From contig NZ_QGGL01000005.1 in NCBI RefSeq assembly GCF_003148565.1, positions 215,329 through 279,328 on the forward strand: a stretch of 64,000 bases of DNA, in the 5' to 3' direction. The translations under genes and the position numbers were made by a program. This stretch comes from Tumebacillus permanentifrigoris. GTDB lineage: Bacteria > Bacillota > Bacilli > Tumebacillales > Tumebacillaceae. Position 1 is the first letter of the stretch, and each line of letters starts with the position of its first letter. The notes beneath the pieces were generated by a model. The model was not told where the DNA came from and ran no database searches. It saw nothing but the letters and a program-made list of their open reading frames with translations. This document shows positions 26,326-34,659 of the stretch, piece by piece.

Positions 26326-26679
26326 ATGTCTCTCTACGAAAAACTCGGCGGCGAAGAATCGATCTCTGCTGTGGTCGAAAACTTCTATACCCGCGTACTG
26401 GCTGACGACATTGTCAACAAATATTTTGCCAACACCGATATGGACAAGCAACGCCGTCACCAATCGGCCTTCATCTCCTTCGCCCTCGGCGGCCCGAAGC
26501 AATACAGCGGCAAATCGATGGAAAAAGCACATGAAGGCATGAATTTGCAACCGGAGCACTTCAACGCGATCGCGACACATCTGTCTGCCGCGCTGGCCGA
26601 CTTCAACGTCCCGCAAGAAGACATCGACGCGGTCATCAACAAGATCGCAACCTTGAAAGACGCTGTACTCTACAAGTAA
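26326..26679 (+). CDS. Group I truncated haemoglobin
   Basis: A 117-residue 2-on-2 globin. Phe20-Tyr21 (helix B10 tyrosine, ligand-stabilising), the LGG and GGPKQYSGKSM glycine motifs and His69 (proximal haem ligand in MEKAHEGM) are present. Group I proteins bind O2 and NO and often detoxify nitric oxide or handle oxygen at low tension. AAGGAGG precedes the start by 9-10 bases. It stands alone between an FNR-like site and a terminator, next to a Crp/Fnr gene, which supports control by oxygen or NO. Confidence 0.93.
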   Translation: MSLYEKLGGEESISAVVENFYTRVLADDIVNKYFANTDMDKQRRHQSAFISFALGGPKQYSGKSMEKAHEGMNLQPEHFNAIATHLSAALADFNVPQEDIDAVINKIATLKDAVLYK

Positions 26680-26710
26680 CCGCTTTCTCCTAAACTTCAC
26701 CGTGTAGCAA

Positions 26711-26738
26711 AAAGCCGACGGCTCACCCCGTCGGCTTT
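26711..26738 (+). terminator. Terminator after the haemoglobin gene
   Basis: AAAGCCGACGG pairs with CCGTCGGCTTT around a 6-base loop, with flanking A and T runs. Confidence 0.88.
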
Positions 26739-26771
26739 TTCTCAAACGCACAGGTTCGCTTGATGATCTAA

Positions 26772-26803
26772 AAAAACCAGAGGGAGTCTCCCCTCTGGTT
26801 TTT
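26772..26803 (-). terminator. Terminator after ppk
   Basis: AAAACCAGAGGG pairs with CCCTCTGGTTTT; on the minus strand a T-run follows. It starts 5 bases after the ppk stop. Confidence 0.88.
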
Positions 26804-26807
26804 CTGT

Positions 26808-28940
26808 TCATGTGATCGATGACTTCGGAACCAAGCGGTTCACAAAGTTTTGCATCTCCTTGGCTTGCACGGTCTTCTCCACCGACTGCAGCAAGTACAT
26901 CTGACTGTCCAACCACACGCCATGTCCGGGACGAACTTTTTGATAGTTGCCGTTGGCGAGGAGTTCATGGCGTTTGACGTTGTCTTTGAGTTGGATGTTC
27001 AGGATGTGGACGAGACGCTCCTTGAGGTCCACCTGTTTGACAGGGAACAGAATCTCCACCCGATGGTCCATGTTCCGCGTCATCCAGTCTGCGCTAGAGA
27101 GATAGACTTCATCGTCGCCGCCGTTCTGGAAGTAGAACATCCGGCTGTGTTCGAGGAAGCGTCCGACGATGCTGGAGACGCGGATATTCTCACTGACGTC
27201 CGGAATTCCTGGACGCAGGCAACAGATGCCGCGCACGATCAATTCGACCCGCACCCCGGCGCACGATGCCCGGTAGAGGGCTTTGATCAGCATGTTGTCG
27301 GTCAGCGAGTTCATTTTCGCGATGATCAAGCCTGGCTTGTCAAGGGTGGAGGCTTCGATTTCACGGTCGATCATCTCGATCAGTTTCGCCTTCAAGCCGC
27401 TCGGAGCGGTGACGATCTCTTCCCAATCCGGCTTGGTGGCGTATCCGGTCAAGTGGTTGAAAAACTCGGTCGCGTCGTACCCGAGTTCCTCACGCGCAGA
27501 GAACATGCCGAGGTCGGTGTAGATCCGGGCGGTCGTCTCGTTGTAATTGCCGGTGCTTAAATGTACATAGCGACGGAGTTGGTTGCCTTCTTGGCGCACG
27601 ACGAGCGTGATCTTGGAGTGCGTTTTCAGCCCCTTCAGCCCGTAGATCACGTGGCACCCGGCTTTCTCAAGCTTTTTCGCCCAGACGATGTTGTTCTCCT
27701 CGTCGAACCTCGCCTTGATCTCCAGCAACACGGTGACCTGCTTGCCATTTTCCGCGGCGCGTACCAGAGCGGAGACGATCGGCGACTTGCCCCCTACGCG
27801 GTAGAGCGTCTGTTTGATCGCCAACACGTTCGGGTCATCGGCCGCCTGTGCGATGAAGTGCAGCACCGGGTCAAATGACTCATACGGGTGGAATACGAGG
27901 ACGTCCTTGTGCGCGATCGCTTCGAAGATCCCGTTCTCCCCGATCAGATCGTGCGGCGGTTTCGGGTCGAGCTCTTCAAAGCGGAGATGATCGAACCCAG
28001 GCAACGCGCTGCTAAACTTCATGAAAAACGTGGAATCGATCGGCCCATCAATCTCGTAGACATCATGGTCGGTCAAGTCCAACCAGTCGACCAGCATCTC
28101 ACGCAGCGTCTGCGAGATCGTCGCCGCCACTTCCAAGCGCACCGCGACGCCCATGCGGCGCTTTTTCAACTCTTTCTGGATCTCCTGCATCAGGTCTTCT
28201 GTCGTTTCCTCATCAAACGTCATATCCGCATCGCGAGTGATCCGAAAGCCGGAGCTCTCGACGATCTGGAGTCCTGAGAACAGGAAGTGCATGTGCAGGC
28301 AGATCACGTCTTCGATCAAGATGAAGTTCTTGTCCGCCGGGTCTTCGGAGGGAATTTCGATGAAGCGCGGCAGCATCGACGGGACCTGCACGACGGCAAA
28401 CAGGTAGTTTTTCGGATTGGTGTTGCCTGGCTCCGCACTCAACAACACGCCAAGGTTCAAACTCTTGTTGGCGAGGTGTGGGAACGGGTGTGAGGCGTCG
28501 ACGGCCAGCGGGGTCAGGACTGGGAAGATGTAGTTGTAATAATAGTCTTCGAGAAACTCGCGTTGCGCTTCACTCAGCTCCGACGGTTTCAAAAAATGGA
28601 TGTGCTCGTCGCGCAGCTCGACCAAAACGTGGTCGTCGAGGATGTCGTACATCCGCTCGACGATTTTGTGTACCCGCTCGGCGATGGCGCTCAGTTGTTC
28701 CATCGGTGTCATCGCCGCCTTGGAATCAGGCTTGTTGATGCCCGATTTGAGCAGGTCGAGCAATCCTGCGACGCGCACCATGAAGAACTCGTCGAGATTG
28801 GAGCTGGCGATGGCGAGAAATTTTAAGCGCTCCAAGAGCGGGTTGCTGCTGTCCATCGCCTCTTCCATCACGCGCTCGTTGAAGGAAAGCCAGCTCAGTT
28901 CTCGGTTGATATAAAACTCAGGTTGGTCGAAATGGTCCAT
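26808..28940 (-). CDS. ppk1: Polyphosphate kinase 1
   Basis: The 710-residue enzyme polymerises the gamma phosphate of ATP into polyphosphate and can work in reverse. Domain order is N-terminal helical domain (INRELSWLSFNERV), head domain, then two PLD-like catalytic domains. The autophosphorylated histidine lies in GLKTHSKITLVVR, with HLSTGNYNE nearby. The ATG at 28940 follows GAAGGAG by 11 bases; the frame runs open upstream to 29219 but that part is out of register with the family. Third gene of the ppx-HD-ppk unit. Confidence 0.96.
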   Translation of the reverse strand: MDHFDQPEFYINRELSWLSFNERVMEEAMDSSNPLLERLKFLAIASSNLDEFFMVRVAGLLDLLKSGINKPDSKAAMTPMEQLSAIAERVHKIVERMYDILDDHVLVELRDEHIHFLKPSELSEAQREFLEDYYYNYIFPVLTPLAVDASHPFPHLANKSLNLGVLLSAEPGNTNPKNYLFAVVQVPSMLPRFIEIPSEDPADKNFILIEDVICLHMHFLFSGLQIVESSGFRITRDADMTFDEETTEDLMQEIQKELKKRRMGVAVRLEVAATISQTLREMLVDWLDLTDHDVYEIDGPIDSTFFMKFSSALPGFDHLRFEELDPKPPHDLIGENGIFEAIAHKDVLVFHPYESFDPVLHFIAQAADDPNVLAIKQTLYRVGGKSPIVSALVRAAENGKQVTVLLEIKARFDEENNIVWAKKLEKAGCHVIYGLKGLKTHSKITLVVRQEGNQLRRYVHLSTGNYNETTARIYTDLGMFSAREELGYDATEFFNHLTGYATKPDWEEIVTAPSGLKAKLIEMIDREIEASTLDKPGLIIAKMNSLTDNMLIKALYRASCAGVRVELIVRGICCLRPGIPDVSENIRVSSIVGRFLEHSRMFYFQNGGDDEVYLSSADWMTRNMDHRVEILFPVKQVDLKERLVHILNIQLKDNVKRHELLANGNYQKVRPGHGVWLDSQMYLLQSVEKTVQAKEMQNFVNRLVPKSSIT

Positions 28941-29007
28941 TGTAAATGTGACTCCTTTGAAGGGGAACAGTTGAGATAAGTAGTTTCTAGTATGAGTTTG
29001 ATTGGGC

Positions 29008-29610
29008 TCAAGTAGACGAGGAGAGCAAAATGGGTTGCCTGTTCTCCTCGACGCTGTGCAACAGGAACTGCATGTCCCAGACGTGGCAGGCCAATTGGAA
29101 CTTCCCTTGCAGACGCTCCGTGTGCTCCGCAGTTGGAAGTCCCTGCACGTGCAGATGCACCTGCTGTGCCTCCCATTCAATTTCGATCCGTTCAATCTGC
29201 ACAGACTGGTCGTGCTCATAATCGAGTGCGTCCGCCATGCGCAGGAGGGCGATCAGCGAGCCGGCGCGGTCGTGGTGCTTGGCGTTGAGCGCTTCGAGAC
29301 GCAGCTTTTTGTTGCGATGATTGAGCGCCAACACAGCTGTCCACAAGCGCAGTTTCTCCGGCCACTCGTCCAACAAGCAATCGGAGCTGATCAGGTGATA
29401 GCTGTGGTGATGGTGCTTTTTTCGGTTCACGAAATGCCCGATGTCGTGCAGGCTGGCGGCATGCTCTAAGTACGAGCGGTCGCGAGCGTTATCCAGCTCC
29501 GTCAAATCGAGCAGGTCATCATACAGGCGCAGAGCGAGCTGTGTGACATGGTTGGCGTGCAGGACATTCGCACTATACTTTTCCTGAATTCGTTGCACGT
29601 TGGCTTCCAT
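29008..29610 (-). CDS. HD-domain protein resembling the C-terminal domain of Ppx
   Basis: A 200-residue HD-superfamily protein with HANHV, the metal-binding HDIGHFVNRKKHHHHSYHLI stretch (His-Asp pair and flanking histidines) and LNHRNKK, then LLRMADALDYEH. This is the order seen in the C-terminal half of long exopolyphosphatases (Ppx/GppA). The neighbouring Ppx (516 residues) already includes such a domain, so this is a stand-alone paralogue. Its ATG overlaps the ppx stop (TGATG), showing translational coupling. Likely role: hydrolysis or sensing of polyphosphate or (p)ppGpp; this is inferred. Confidence 0.8.
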   Translation of the reverse strand: MEANVQRIQEKYSANVLHANHVTQLALRLYDDLLDLTELDNARDRSYLEHAASLHDIGHFVNRKKHHHHSYHLISSDCLLDEWPEKLRLWTAVLALNHRNKKLRLEALNAKHHDRAGSLIALLRMADALDYEHDQSVQIERIEIEWEAQQVHLHVQGLPTAEHTERLQGKFQLACHVWDMQFLLHSVEENRQPILLSSST

Positions 29611-31160
29611 CAAGTGATCCCCTTTTCGACAAGTTCAAGCCTGAATGTTTGACGGAACGATTTGCTCATCGCGTCCAAGATCTCCGTCACTTGCGCTTGG
29701 TCGACGAGATGCTGCTCGATCACTTGGCAGATGACCATGCATTCGTTGCCGCGCTTTTCCAAGGAGATTGAGCGGACTTGGTTGGTCAGTGGGCGATCCA
29801 GCGTGCGGGCGAGCAGTCCGAGCAACGCGAGGCGTTTGATCCCCGACAGTTCAGCGGCGGGGAGCATGTCGGTGTGCTGCATGAACTGCTTTTCGAGTTT
29901 CTTGTCGTTTTTGTAAGAGGCGAGCAAGGCGGTGATCAAGCGCTGACGATGCGTCATGCCAAACAACAGCACGTTCGTAATCAGGTAAAACGTATGCTTC
30001 GCCGCATCATACACGTTGATCGACAGGCCGATGTCTTGCAAAAGCCCAGAAATCTTCAACAGTCGGCGCTCCTCATACCCGGCCAGCAGCAAGCCTTGGT
30101 CGTTGAGTTGGTCGAACAGGGAGATCGCGAGTCGGCTGACATGTTCGGCACGCGGAGCATCAACTCGGTAGCGCTTCATCCATTGATGCGCGCTGTACAG
30201 GCTGACGTCGTCCAGATACTCGAGGTTCTGCTCTTGCAAGATGCGCTCGAACAGCAGCCCTTCGCGCAGACCTTTGGTGGAGATCACGAATTCCTCGCTG
30301 CCGGTCAGCTCCATCAACACTTGAAAAACCGCACTGGCGGCGACGATGATGTCGGCGCGGTCCTTGGAGAGGCCCTTGATTTTCTTGCGCTTGTCGAGCG
30401 GCGTTTTGGCGAGGGTTTGATAGGTCTCCACAATCTCGGCACGCGGCAAGATGTAATGGTGCAAGCTCGGGAACGAGTAGTTGTTTTTTCGCTGGTGCAT
30501 ATTGCCGACGTTGCGCGCCGCTCCACCGAGAGCGATCAACGGCACCGGACGCTTGCGCATGGTCAACCACGGGGCCCCCGCAAACTGTTGCCGGAGGAAC
30601 AGTTCCAGTTGGCCAAGTTCTTCACGGCTCGGCAGATCGCTTTTGAAAAAGAGCTGTGTCAGCGTCACCGCGCCAAACGGAAAGGAGATTTTATGTACGC
30701 AGGCACGTTCCTCCACCCACGTCACTTCCGTGGAACCGCCACCGATGTCAACAGTGAAAGCGTCGCGAATGTTCATGGAGTTCACCACGGCCAGATAGCC
30801 GTAGTGGGCTTCCTCCGGGCCTGTGAGGATTCGAAAGTCAAAACCGGTCTCTTGCTGAATCTGGTCGCGCAGGGCGGGGCCGTTGCGAGCTTGGCGCATC
30901 GCCGCAGTGGCGACGCCGACAACTTCGGTCACGCCGCGCCCTTCGCAGATTTCCTTGAAATGGCGCATACAGTCGAGCGTCGTCTGCACACCTCGGTCGT
31001 CGAGCTTGCCATTGACGAGATGCGAACTGAGGCGCAGGACGCGCTTGACGTTTTCAGATTCGTACAGCAACCCTTGTGCATCCTGTTCATAGATAACCAG
31101 GCGCGCGGAGTTGGAGCCTAGATCGATGATGGCGAGTTGTGATTGTGTTTGTTTTTGCAC
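29610..31160 (-). CDS. ppx: Exopolyphosphatase (Ppx/GppA family)
   Basis: The 516-residue protein has an ASKHA phosphatase core: AIIDLGSNSARLVIY (phosphate-1 loop), catalytic Glu in LTGPEEAHYGYLAV, and DIGGGSTEVTW (phosphate-2 loop). A C-terminal helical HD-like domain (about 310-500) follows. It removes terminal phosphates from polyphosphate or converts pppGpp to ppGpp. First gene of the unit that makes (ppk) and degrades (ppx) polyphosphate, so both activities share one transcript. Confidence 0.93.
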   Translation of the reverse strand: MQKQTQSQLAIIDLGSNSARLVIYEQDAQGLLYESENVKRVLRLSSHLVNGKLDDRGVQTTLDCMRHFKEICEGRGVTEVVGVATAAMRQARNGPALRDQIQQETGFDFRILTGPEEAHYGYLAVVNSMNIRDAFTVDIGGGSTEVTWVEERACVHKISFPFGAVTLTQLFFKSDLPSREELGQLELFLRQQFAGAPWLTMRKRPVPLIALGGAARNVGNMHQRKNNYSFPSLHHYILPRAEIVETYQTLAKTPLDKRKKIKGLSKDRADIIVAASAVFQVLMELTGSEEFVISTKGLREGLLFERILQEQNLEYLDDVSLYSAHQWMKRYRVDAPRAEHVSRLAISLFDQLNDQGLLLAGYEERRLLKISGLLQDIGLSINVYDAAKHTFYLITNVLLFGMTHRQRLITALLASYKNDKKLEKQFMQHTDMLPAAELSGIKRLALLGLLARTLDRPLTNQVRSISLEKRGNECMVICQVIEQHLVDQAQVTEILDAMSKSFRQTFRLELVEKGIT

Positions 31161-31202
31161 AGGATCCCTACTTTACTTGGGTTTATCTCTTATTATACTA
31201 AA

Positions 31203-31230
31203 AAAAGCACCCCCATGCAGGAATGCTTTC
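31203..31230 (-). terminator. Weak terminator after the S41 protease gene
   Basis: Minus strand AAGCA and TGCTT flank an imperfect hairpin followed by seven T, just before ppx. Confidence 0.5.
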
Positions 31231-31237
31231 CATACTG

Positions 31238-32209
31238 CTAGTTTAGTGTTGCCTTCAACTCGCGCACTTCATTCCGAAATCGACCATACGGATAGTGTTC
31301 TGGATCTGCCTCGACTTTGGCGACGATCGCTTGCACCGCCTCGCGATGCGCCCACGCAAGCGCCTCCGCCGCCGGAAGCTGCACATCTGGCGTCACGCCC
31401 GTTCCTTCCCAGTTGCTCTGCGTAATCGGGTTGATCGAACGCTGTGTGGGGATGAACACGCGGAAGTGGTCCTGCAAGCGGAAGACCTTTCCCGGATTCG
31501 CCCCGCCGCGCGTCACTTCACCGACGAGCGTCGCCCGTTGCAAGTGCTGGAGGTTGTAGGAAAATTCCTCTGCCGCTGAGAACGTCATCCGGCTGGTCAG
31601 GATGTAGACGGGCTTGTCTAGATACCTCCTGCCCGGCAGGACAGGCAAACTCCAAAACTGGCGCGTCGTGTCTGTCTCCCGCGCATAGATCGTGTTCAGC
31701 AACACGGGTTGTGCCGCGAGGAAATAACTGCACAGCAACTGCACCATCCCCGGCTCCCCACCGCGATTCTCGCGCAGGTCGAGGATCATCGCTTCCGTAT
31801 GCGCCAAAAAAGCCAGCGCTCCGCCCAGCGTCTCGCCGGCTCGTTCAGGTGGCAAAAACGCGTCTAGTTTCAGATACCCGACATTTCCAGTCAACCGCTC
31901 GACTTTCGCGAATCCAAAATTCACTGCCTCCGCACCTTGCCAGTACGGCAATTGCTCGCCATCATCGTGCGCAATGAGTTCCTCGCTGTAGAACACCTTC
32001 ACATGCAGATCCCGGCTGATGTTGCGCAAGTCGTCTGTCAGCTGTTCGGCCAATCCGACCGCTGATTCCACGTGGCGATACCCGCCCGCGAGCCACTTGC
32101 GCCGGACTGCCTCCGCCATCGCAGCACCTACCTGCGGGAACACATAACTCGCCGTCAATTGTTCCGCCAACGCTTCGACCATCGTCTCCCATCCCCGCAT
32201 CTGCTCCAT
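31238..32209 (-). CDS. S41-family peptidase (retinoid-binding-protein/tail-protease fold)
   Basis: A 323-residue protein. The core has GYLKLDAFLPPE, AMILDLRENRGGEPGMVQLL (oxyanion-hole strand), then VYILTSRMTFSAAEEFSYNLQH with the catalytic Ser of the S41 family in TFSAAE, and VGEVTRGGANPG. There is no PDZ domain and no export signal, unlike CtpA proteases; it matches the small cytoplasmic-looking S41 group found in many Firmicutes. GGGGGGAAG lies 5 bases before the ATG at 32209. It overlaps the tail of a NUDIX remnant. Confidence 0.88.
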   Translation of the reverse strand: MEQMRGWETMVEALAEQLTASYVFPQVGAAMAEAVRRKWLAGGYRHVESAVGLAEQLTDDLRNISRDLHVKVFYSEELIAHDDGEQLPYWQGAEAVNFGFAKVERLTGNVGYLKLDAFLPPERAGETLGGALAFLAHTEAMILDLRENRGGEPGMVQLLCSYFLAAQPVLLNTIYARETDTTRQFWSLPVLPGRRYLDKPVYILTSRMTFSAAEEFSYNLQHLQRATLVGEVTRGGANPGKVFRLQDHFRVFIPTQRSINPITQSNWEGTGVTPDVQLPAAEALAWAHREAVQAIVAKVEADPEHYPYGRFRNEVRELKATLN

Positions 32210-32412
32210 CACACTTCCCCCCAGCCAAAACTTGAAAACCACGCTTGATCCCGGTAGTTCTCTATTGCACGACGGATGTACGGGATCATGTTGTCTGGCA
32301 ACGCCTCAAACGGATGCCACGACAGCTCGTCACACTTTTCTGGTTCCCGGTTGACAATTTCACCCGTCAACTGCGCCGCAACCGGCATCGTAAATCGCTG
32401 TGCCACATTCAT
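32209..32412 (-). pseudogene. C-terminal remnant of a NUDIX hydrolase
   Basis: The 67-codon frame contains LTGEIVNREPEKCDELSWHP and LPDNMIPYIRRAIE, the tail of MutT/NUDIX hydrolases. The Nudix box that should precede it is missing, and upstream DNA in all frames shows no sign of it. No convincing ribosome site is present. I read it as a decayed gene whose 5' part was lost. Its end touches the S41 protease start. Confidence 0.65.
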
Positions 32413-32474
32413 CCATCCTCTGCAGGTTTCTTCTGAAAACTAGAATACCCGATCTGGCACGTTTTGCCAAAGTC

Positions 32475-32502
32475 TTGCGTTTTTCTGAAATCCGTGTATA
32501 CT
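32475..32502 (+). promoter_or_regulatory. Promoter of a candidate small RNA
   Basis: TTGCGT, 16-base spacer, TATACT. There is no plus-strand gene downstream, only a structured stretch and a terminator. Confidence 0.6.
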
Positions 32503-32508
32503 GGAGGA

Positions 32509-32721
32509 AGGTTATGTAGCTAGACAGTAGTGTGTATGCAGAGAGCTATTACGGTGTGTACTGTATCAATAGATCTTAGACTTTCCCACGATTCACAACA
32601 GGCGTGGCCTCGGAGCCATATGGTCGCATGAGAGGTAGGGCATGCGGCGTTTCGATAGTTCACTCCTGTCTGGCAACTACACAAGTAAGGTAGCCGAGGG
32701 CGATGTCCCGTCGGCTTTTTT
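32509..32721 (+). ncRNA. Candidate structured small RNA, family not recognised
   Basis: About 213 bases between a sigma-A-like promoter and a strong terminator, with no plausible reading frame on either strand. Visible pairings are CTAGACAG (32520-32527) with CTGTCTGG (32666-32673), AGTG with CACT, and AGCTAT with ATAGTT, forming a long closing arm. Inside it are hairpins CCACG/CGTGG and CGCATG/CATGCG. No gene follows on the plus strand, so it is not an ordinary riboswitch leader. Length, own promoter and a long interrupted closing stem allow a 6S-like RNA, but I do not see a symmetric central bubble. tmRNA, RNase P, SRP and common riboswitch consensus blocks are absent. Confidence 0.5.
32692..32721 (+). 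terminator. Terminator of the candidate small RNA
   Basis: AGCCGAGGG pairs with CCC(G)TCGGCT around CGATGT, followed by six T. Confidence 0.85.
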
Positions 32722-32730
32722 GCATAAATA

Positions 32731-32761
32731 AAAGCCAAGGGTCTTTACCCTTGGCTTTTTT
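32731..32761 (-). terminator. Terminator at the end of the response regulator-kinase gene
   Basis: AAAGCCAAGGG pairs with CCCTTGGCTTT around a 7-base loop, with A and T runs on both sides. It includes the last five codons and the stop of the kinase gene. Confidence 0.8.
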
Positions 32762-34652
32762 GTTCTGCCCCGGCACACGCAAAGCGCACGAGAAATGTCG
32801 TGCCCGTTTCGCCAGTTCGCACTTCGATCGCTGCACCGTGTCGTGCCGCCACGCTGTAGCAGACGGCGAGGCCGAGACCGGTGCCCGTCTCCTTGGTCGT
32901 GACGAACGGTGTCCCGATTTTCTCCATCATCTCTGGAGGAATCCCCGGCCCTTGGTCGTGAATTTCCAAGATCACATCCGCACCGTCCACCTGTGTGCGG
33001 ATCGTCAGCAAGCCGCCAGCAGACATCGCTTCCAAGCCGTTGAGCGCGAGGTTGAGGATCACCTGGCGAATTTCCTTTTCATCCAGCTCCAACGCCGGCA
33101 CGTTGCCGAGCTCGATCTGTACGTCCTTGTCTGACAGCAACGCCTCCGCTTGAATCAGCGGGAAAATCGCATCGATGATCGCGTTGAGCGAGGTCGTTTC
33201 GCGGTTCGTGGTTTTGTTTTTGGCGAGCGTCAGGAACTCAGTGATGATCGCGTTTGCCCGGTCGAGCTCTGAGACCATCAATTCGATGTACTCGTGCAGC
33301 GGATGAGTGGCATTTTTCTTGGACATCTGCAAAAAGCCACGCACGGTGGTCATCGGGTTGCGAATCTCGTGGGCGATGCCTGCGCCCATCTCGCCGATCA
33401 AATTCAAGCGCTCCAGCCGCGCCATCTCTTTTTCCCACATCACGCGGTCGGTGATGTCGGTGATCAGGATCAACTGGCATGGTTCGCCGTGCAATTCGAT
33501 CTCTTCTGTTGAGAGCAAGCCCTGACGCACCTCATCGCCACGCGTCAAGTAGCTGACCCGCGCATTGCGCACGCTGCGCTGCCACTCCGGGTCCCCCTCC
33601 AACTGCTCCTCGGCACCTTCCGCTCGCAAGCGCAACAGATCGGCGGTCGCACCGCGCACATCCTCCGCCCGATAGCCGGTCACACGGACCCAGTAATCGT
33701 TGACATCCAGATAGCGGTGATCCTTTCTCGAACGAATCGCGATCAGACTCGGGCTGGACTGAAAAATTTTGCGGAACCGCTCCTGTGAGCGGTAGAGGTC
33801 CTGTGTGCGTTCGACCACCAATTGCTCCAGCACTTGGTATTGTTGTGTGCGCGATTCCTCGATCTGCTTGCGTTCCGTGATGTCGCGAATCGAGCAGACA
33901 TAGATCTGCAGACCCTCCAGTGAGGCTTCTCCAACCTGCATGTCAACCGGGAACGTCATACCGTCTTGGCGCACGGCTGTCGATTCAACTGTGCGCCCGA
34001 TCTCGCCGCCTGCCACGTTGACCAGCGTGGTGATCGGTTGCCCGAGCAGTGCGGACTGCTCATAGCCGAACATCTCCACCACGGCTCGGTTGACCGAGAG
34101 AATCTGCCCCGCATCGTCGTAGGTCACGATCGTGTCCCGCGACGTTTCCCCGATCACCCGCGCCAACGCTTCGGTGCGGCGCAACTCTGCACTCGTGCGC
34201 TTGAGGAGTTTGTTGGCCTCCTCCAGCTCACGCGTCCGCTGCTTCAAAATCTCGCGGTCGCGATGGATCTTCACGAAGCTTTCCACTTTGAGCCGGAGCG
34301 TGTCAGGATGGAACGGTTTGAAAAGATAATCATTGGCCCCAACTGCGTAGCCATGATGGACATGCTCGGTCGCTTGGTGGATCGCGGTGATGAAGATGAT
34401 CGGGATATGGCGCGAGCGTTCGCGCGCTTTGATCAGCTTGGCGGTCTCAAACCCGTTCATCCCTGGCATCTGCACGTCGAGTAGAATCACGGCAAACTCT
34501 TCTTTTAATACACATTTCAACGCTTCCTCACCCGATGTCGCGCTGACGAGTCGATAGTGCGGCTGTTGCAGCACGGCCTCCAGCGCTAGGATGTTTTCCG
34601 GGCGGTCATCGACCATGAGGATATTGACCATTTGATCCTGTCCCACTGTCAT
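32745..34652 (-). CDS. Response regulator-PAS-histidine kinase protein
   Basis: About 635 residues. The N-terminal receiver domain (NILMVDDRPENILALEAVL; phospho-Asp in VILLDVQMPGMNG; Lys in YLFKPF) is followed by a coiled coil, two PAS domains (about 165-285 and 300-415) and a kinase core. In the core, H-box GIAHEIRNPMTTVRGFL, the N-box and G-boxes HDQGPGI and GTGLGLAV are present. It would receive a phosphate on the receiver domain and itself act as a kinase. It starts 7 bases after cheR; ATG at 34631 has a slightly better ribosome site than 34652. Last gene of a kinase-CheR-kinase unit; no DNA-binding output is encoded nearby. Confidence 0.88.
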   Translation of the reverse strand: MTVGQDQMVNILMVDDRPENILALEAVLQQPHYRLVSATSGEEALKCVLKEEFAVILLDVQMPGMNGFETAKLIKARERSRHIPIIFITAIHQATEHVHHGYAVGANDYLFKPFHPDTLRLKVESFVKIHRDREILKQRTRELEEANKLLKRTSAELRRTEALARVIGETSRDTIVTYDDAGQILSVNRAVVEMFGYEQSALLGQPITTLVNVAGGEIGRTVESTAVRQDGMTFPVDMQVGEASLEGLQIYVCSIRDITERKQIEESRTQQYQVLEQLVVERTQDLYRSQERFRKIFQSSPSLIAIRSRKDHRYLDVNDYWVRVTGYRAEDVRGATADLLRLRAEGAEEQLEGDPEWQRSVRNARVSYLTRGDEVRQGLLSTEEIELHGEPCQLILITDITDRVMWEKEMARLERLNLIGEMGAGIAHEIRNPMTTVRGFLQMSKKNATHPLHEYIELMVSELDRANAIITEFLTLAKNKTTNRETTSLNAIIDAIFPLIQAEALLSDKDVQIELGNVPALELDEKEIRQVILNLALNGLEAMSAGGLLTIRTQVDGADVILEIHDQGPGIPPEMMEKIGTPFVTTKETGTGLGLAVCYSVAARHGAAIEVRTGETGTTFLVRFACAGAEQKSQG

Positions 34653-34659
34653 CGCCTCG

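Noticed and set aside
29778-31121. A 447-codon open frame antisense to ppx
   Set aside because: Shadow of a high-GC gene with clear motifs on the other strand.
32509-32721. Assignment of the structured RNA to a known riboswitch class
   Set aside because: Conserved blocks of FMN, lysine, SAM, glycine, c-di-GMP, c-di-AMP and cobalamin classes are absent, and no plus-strand gene follows.
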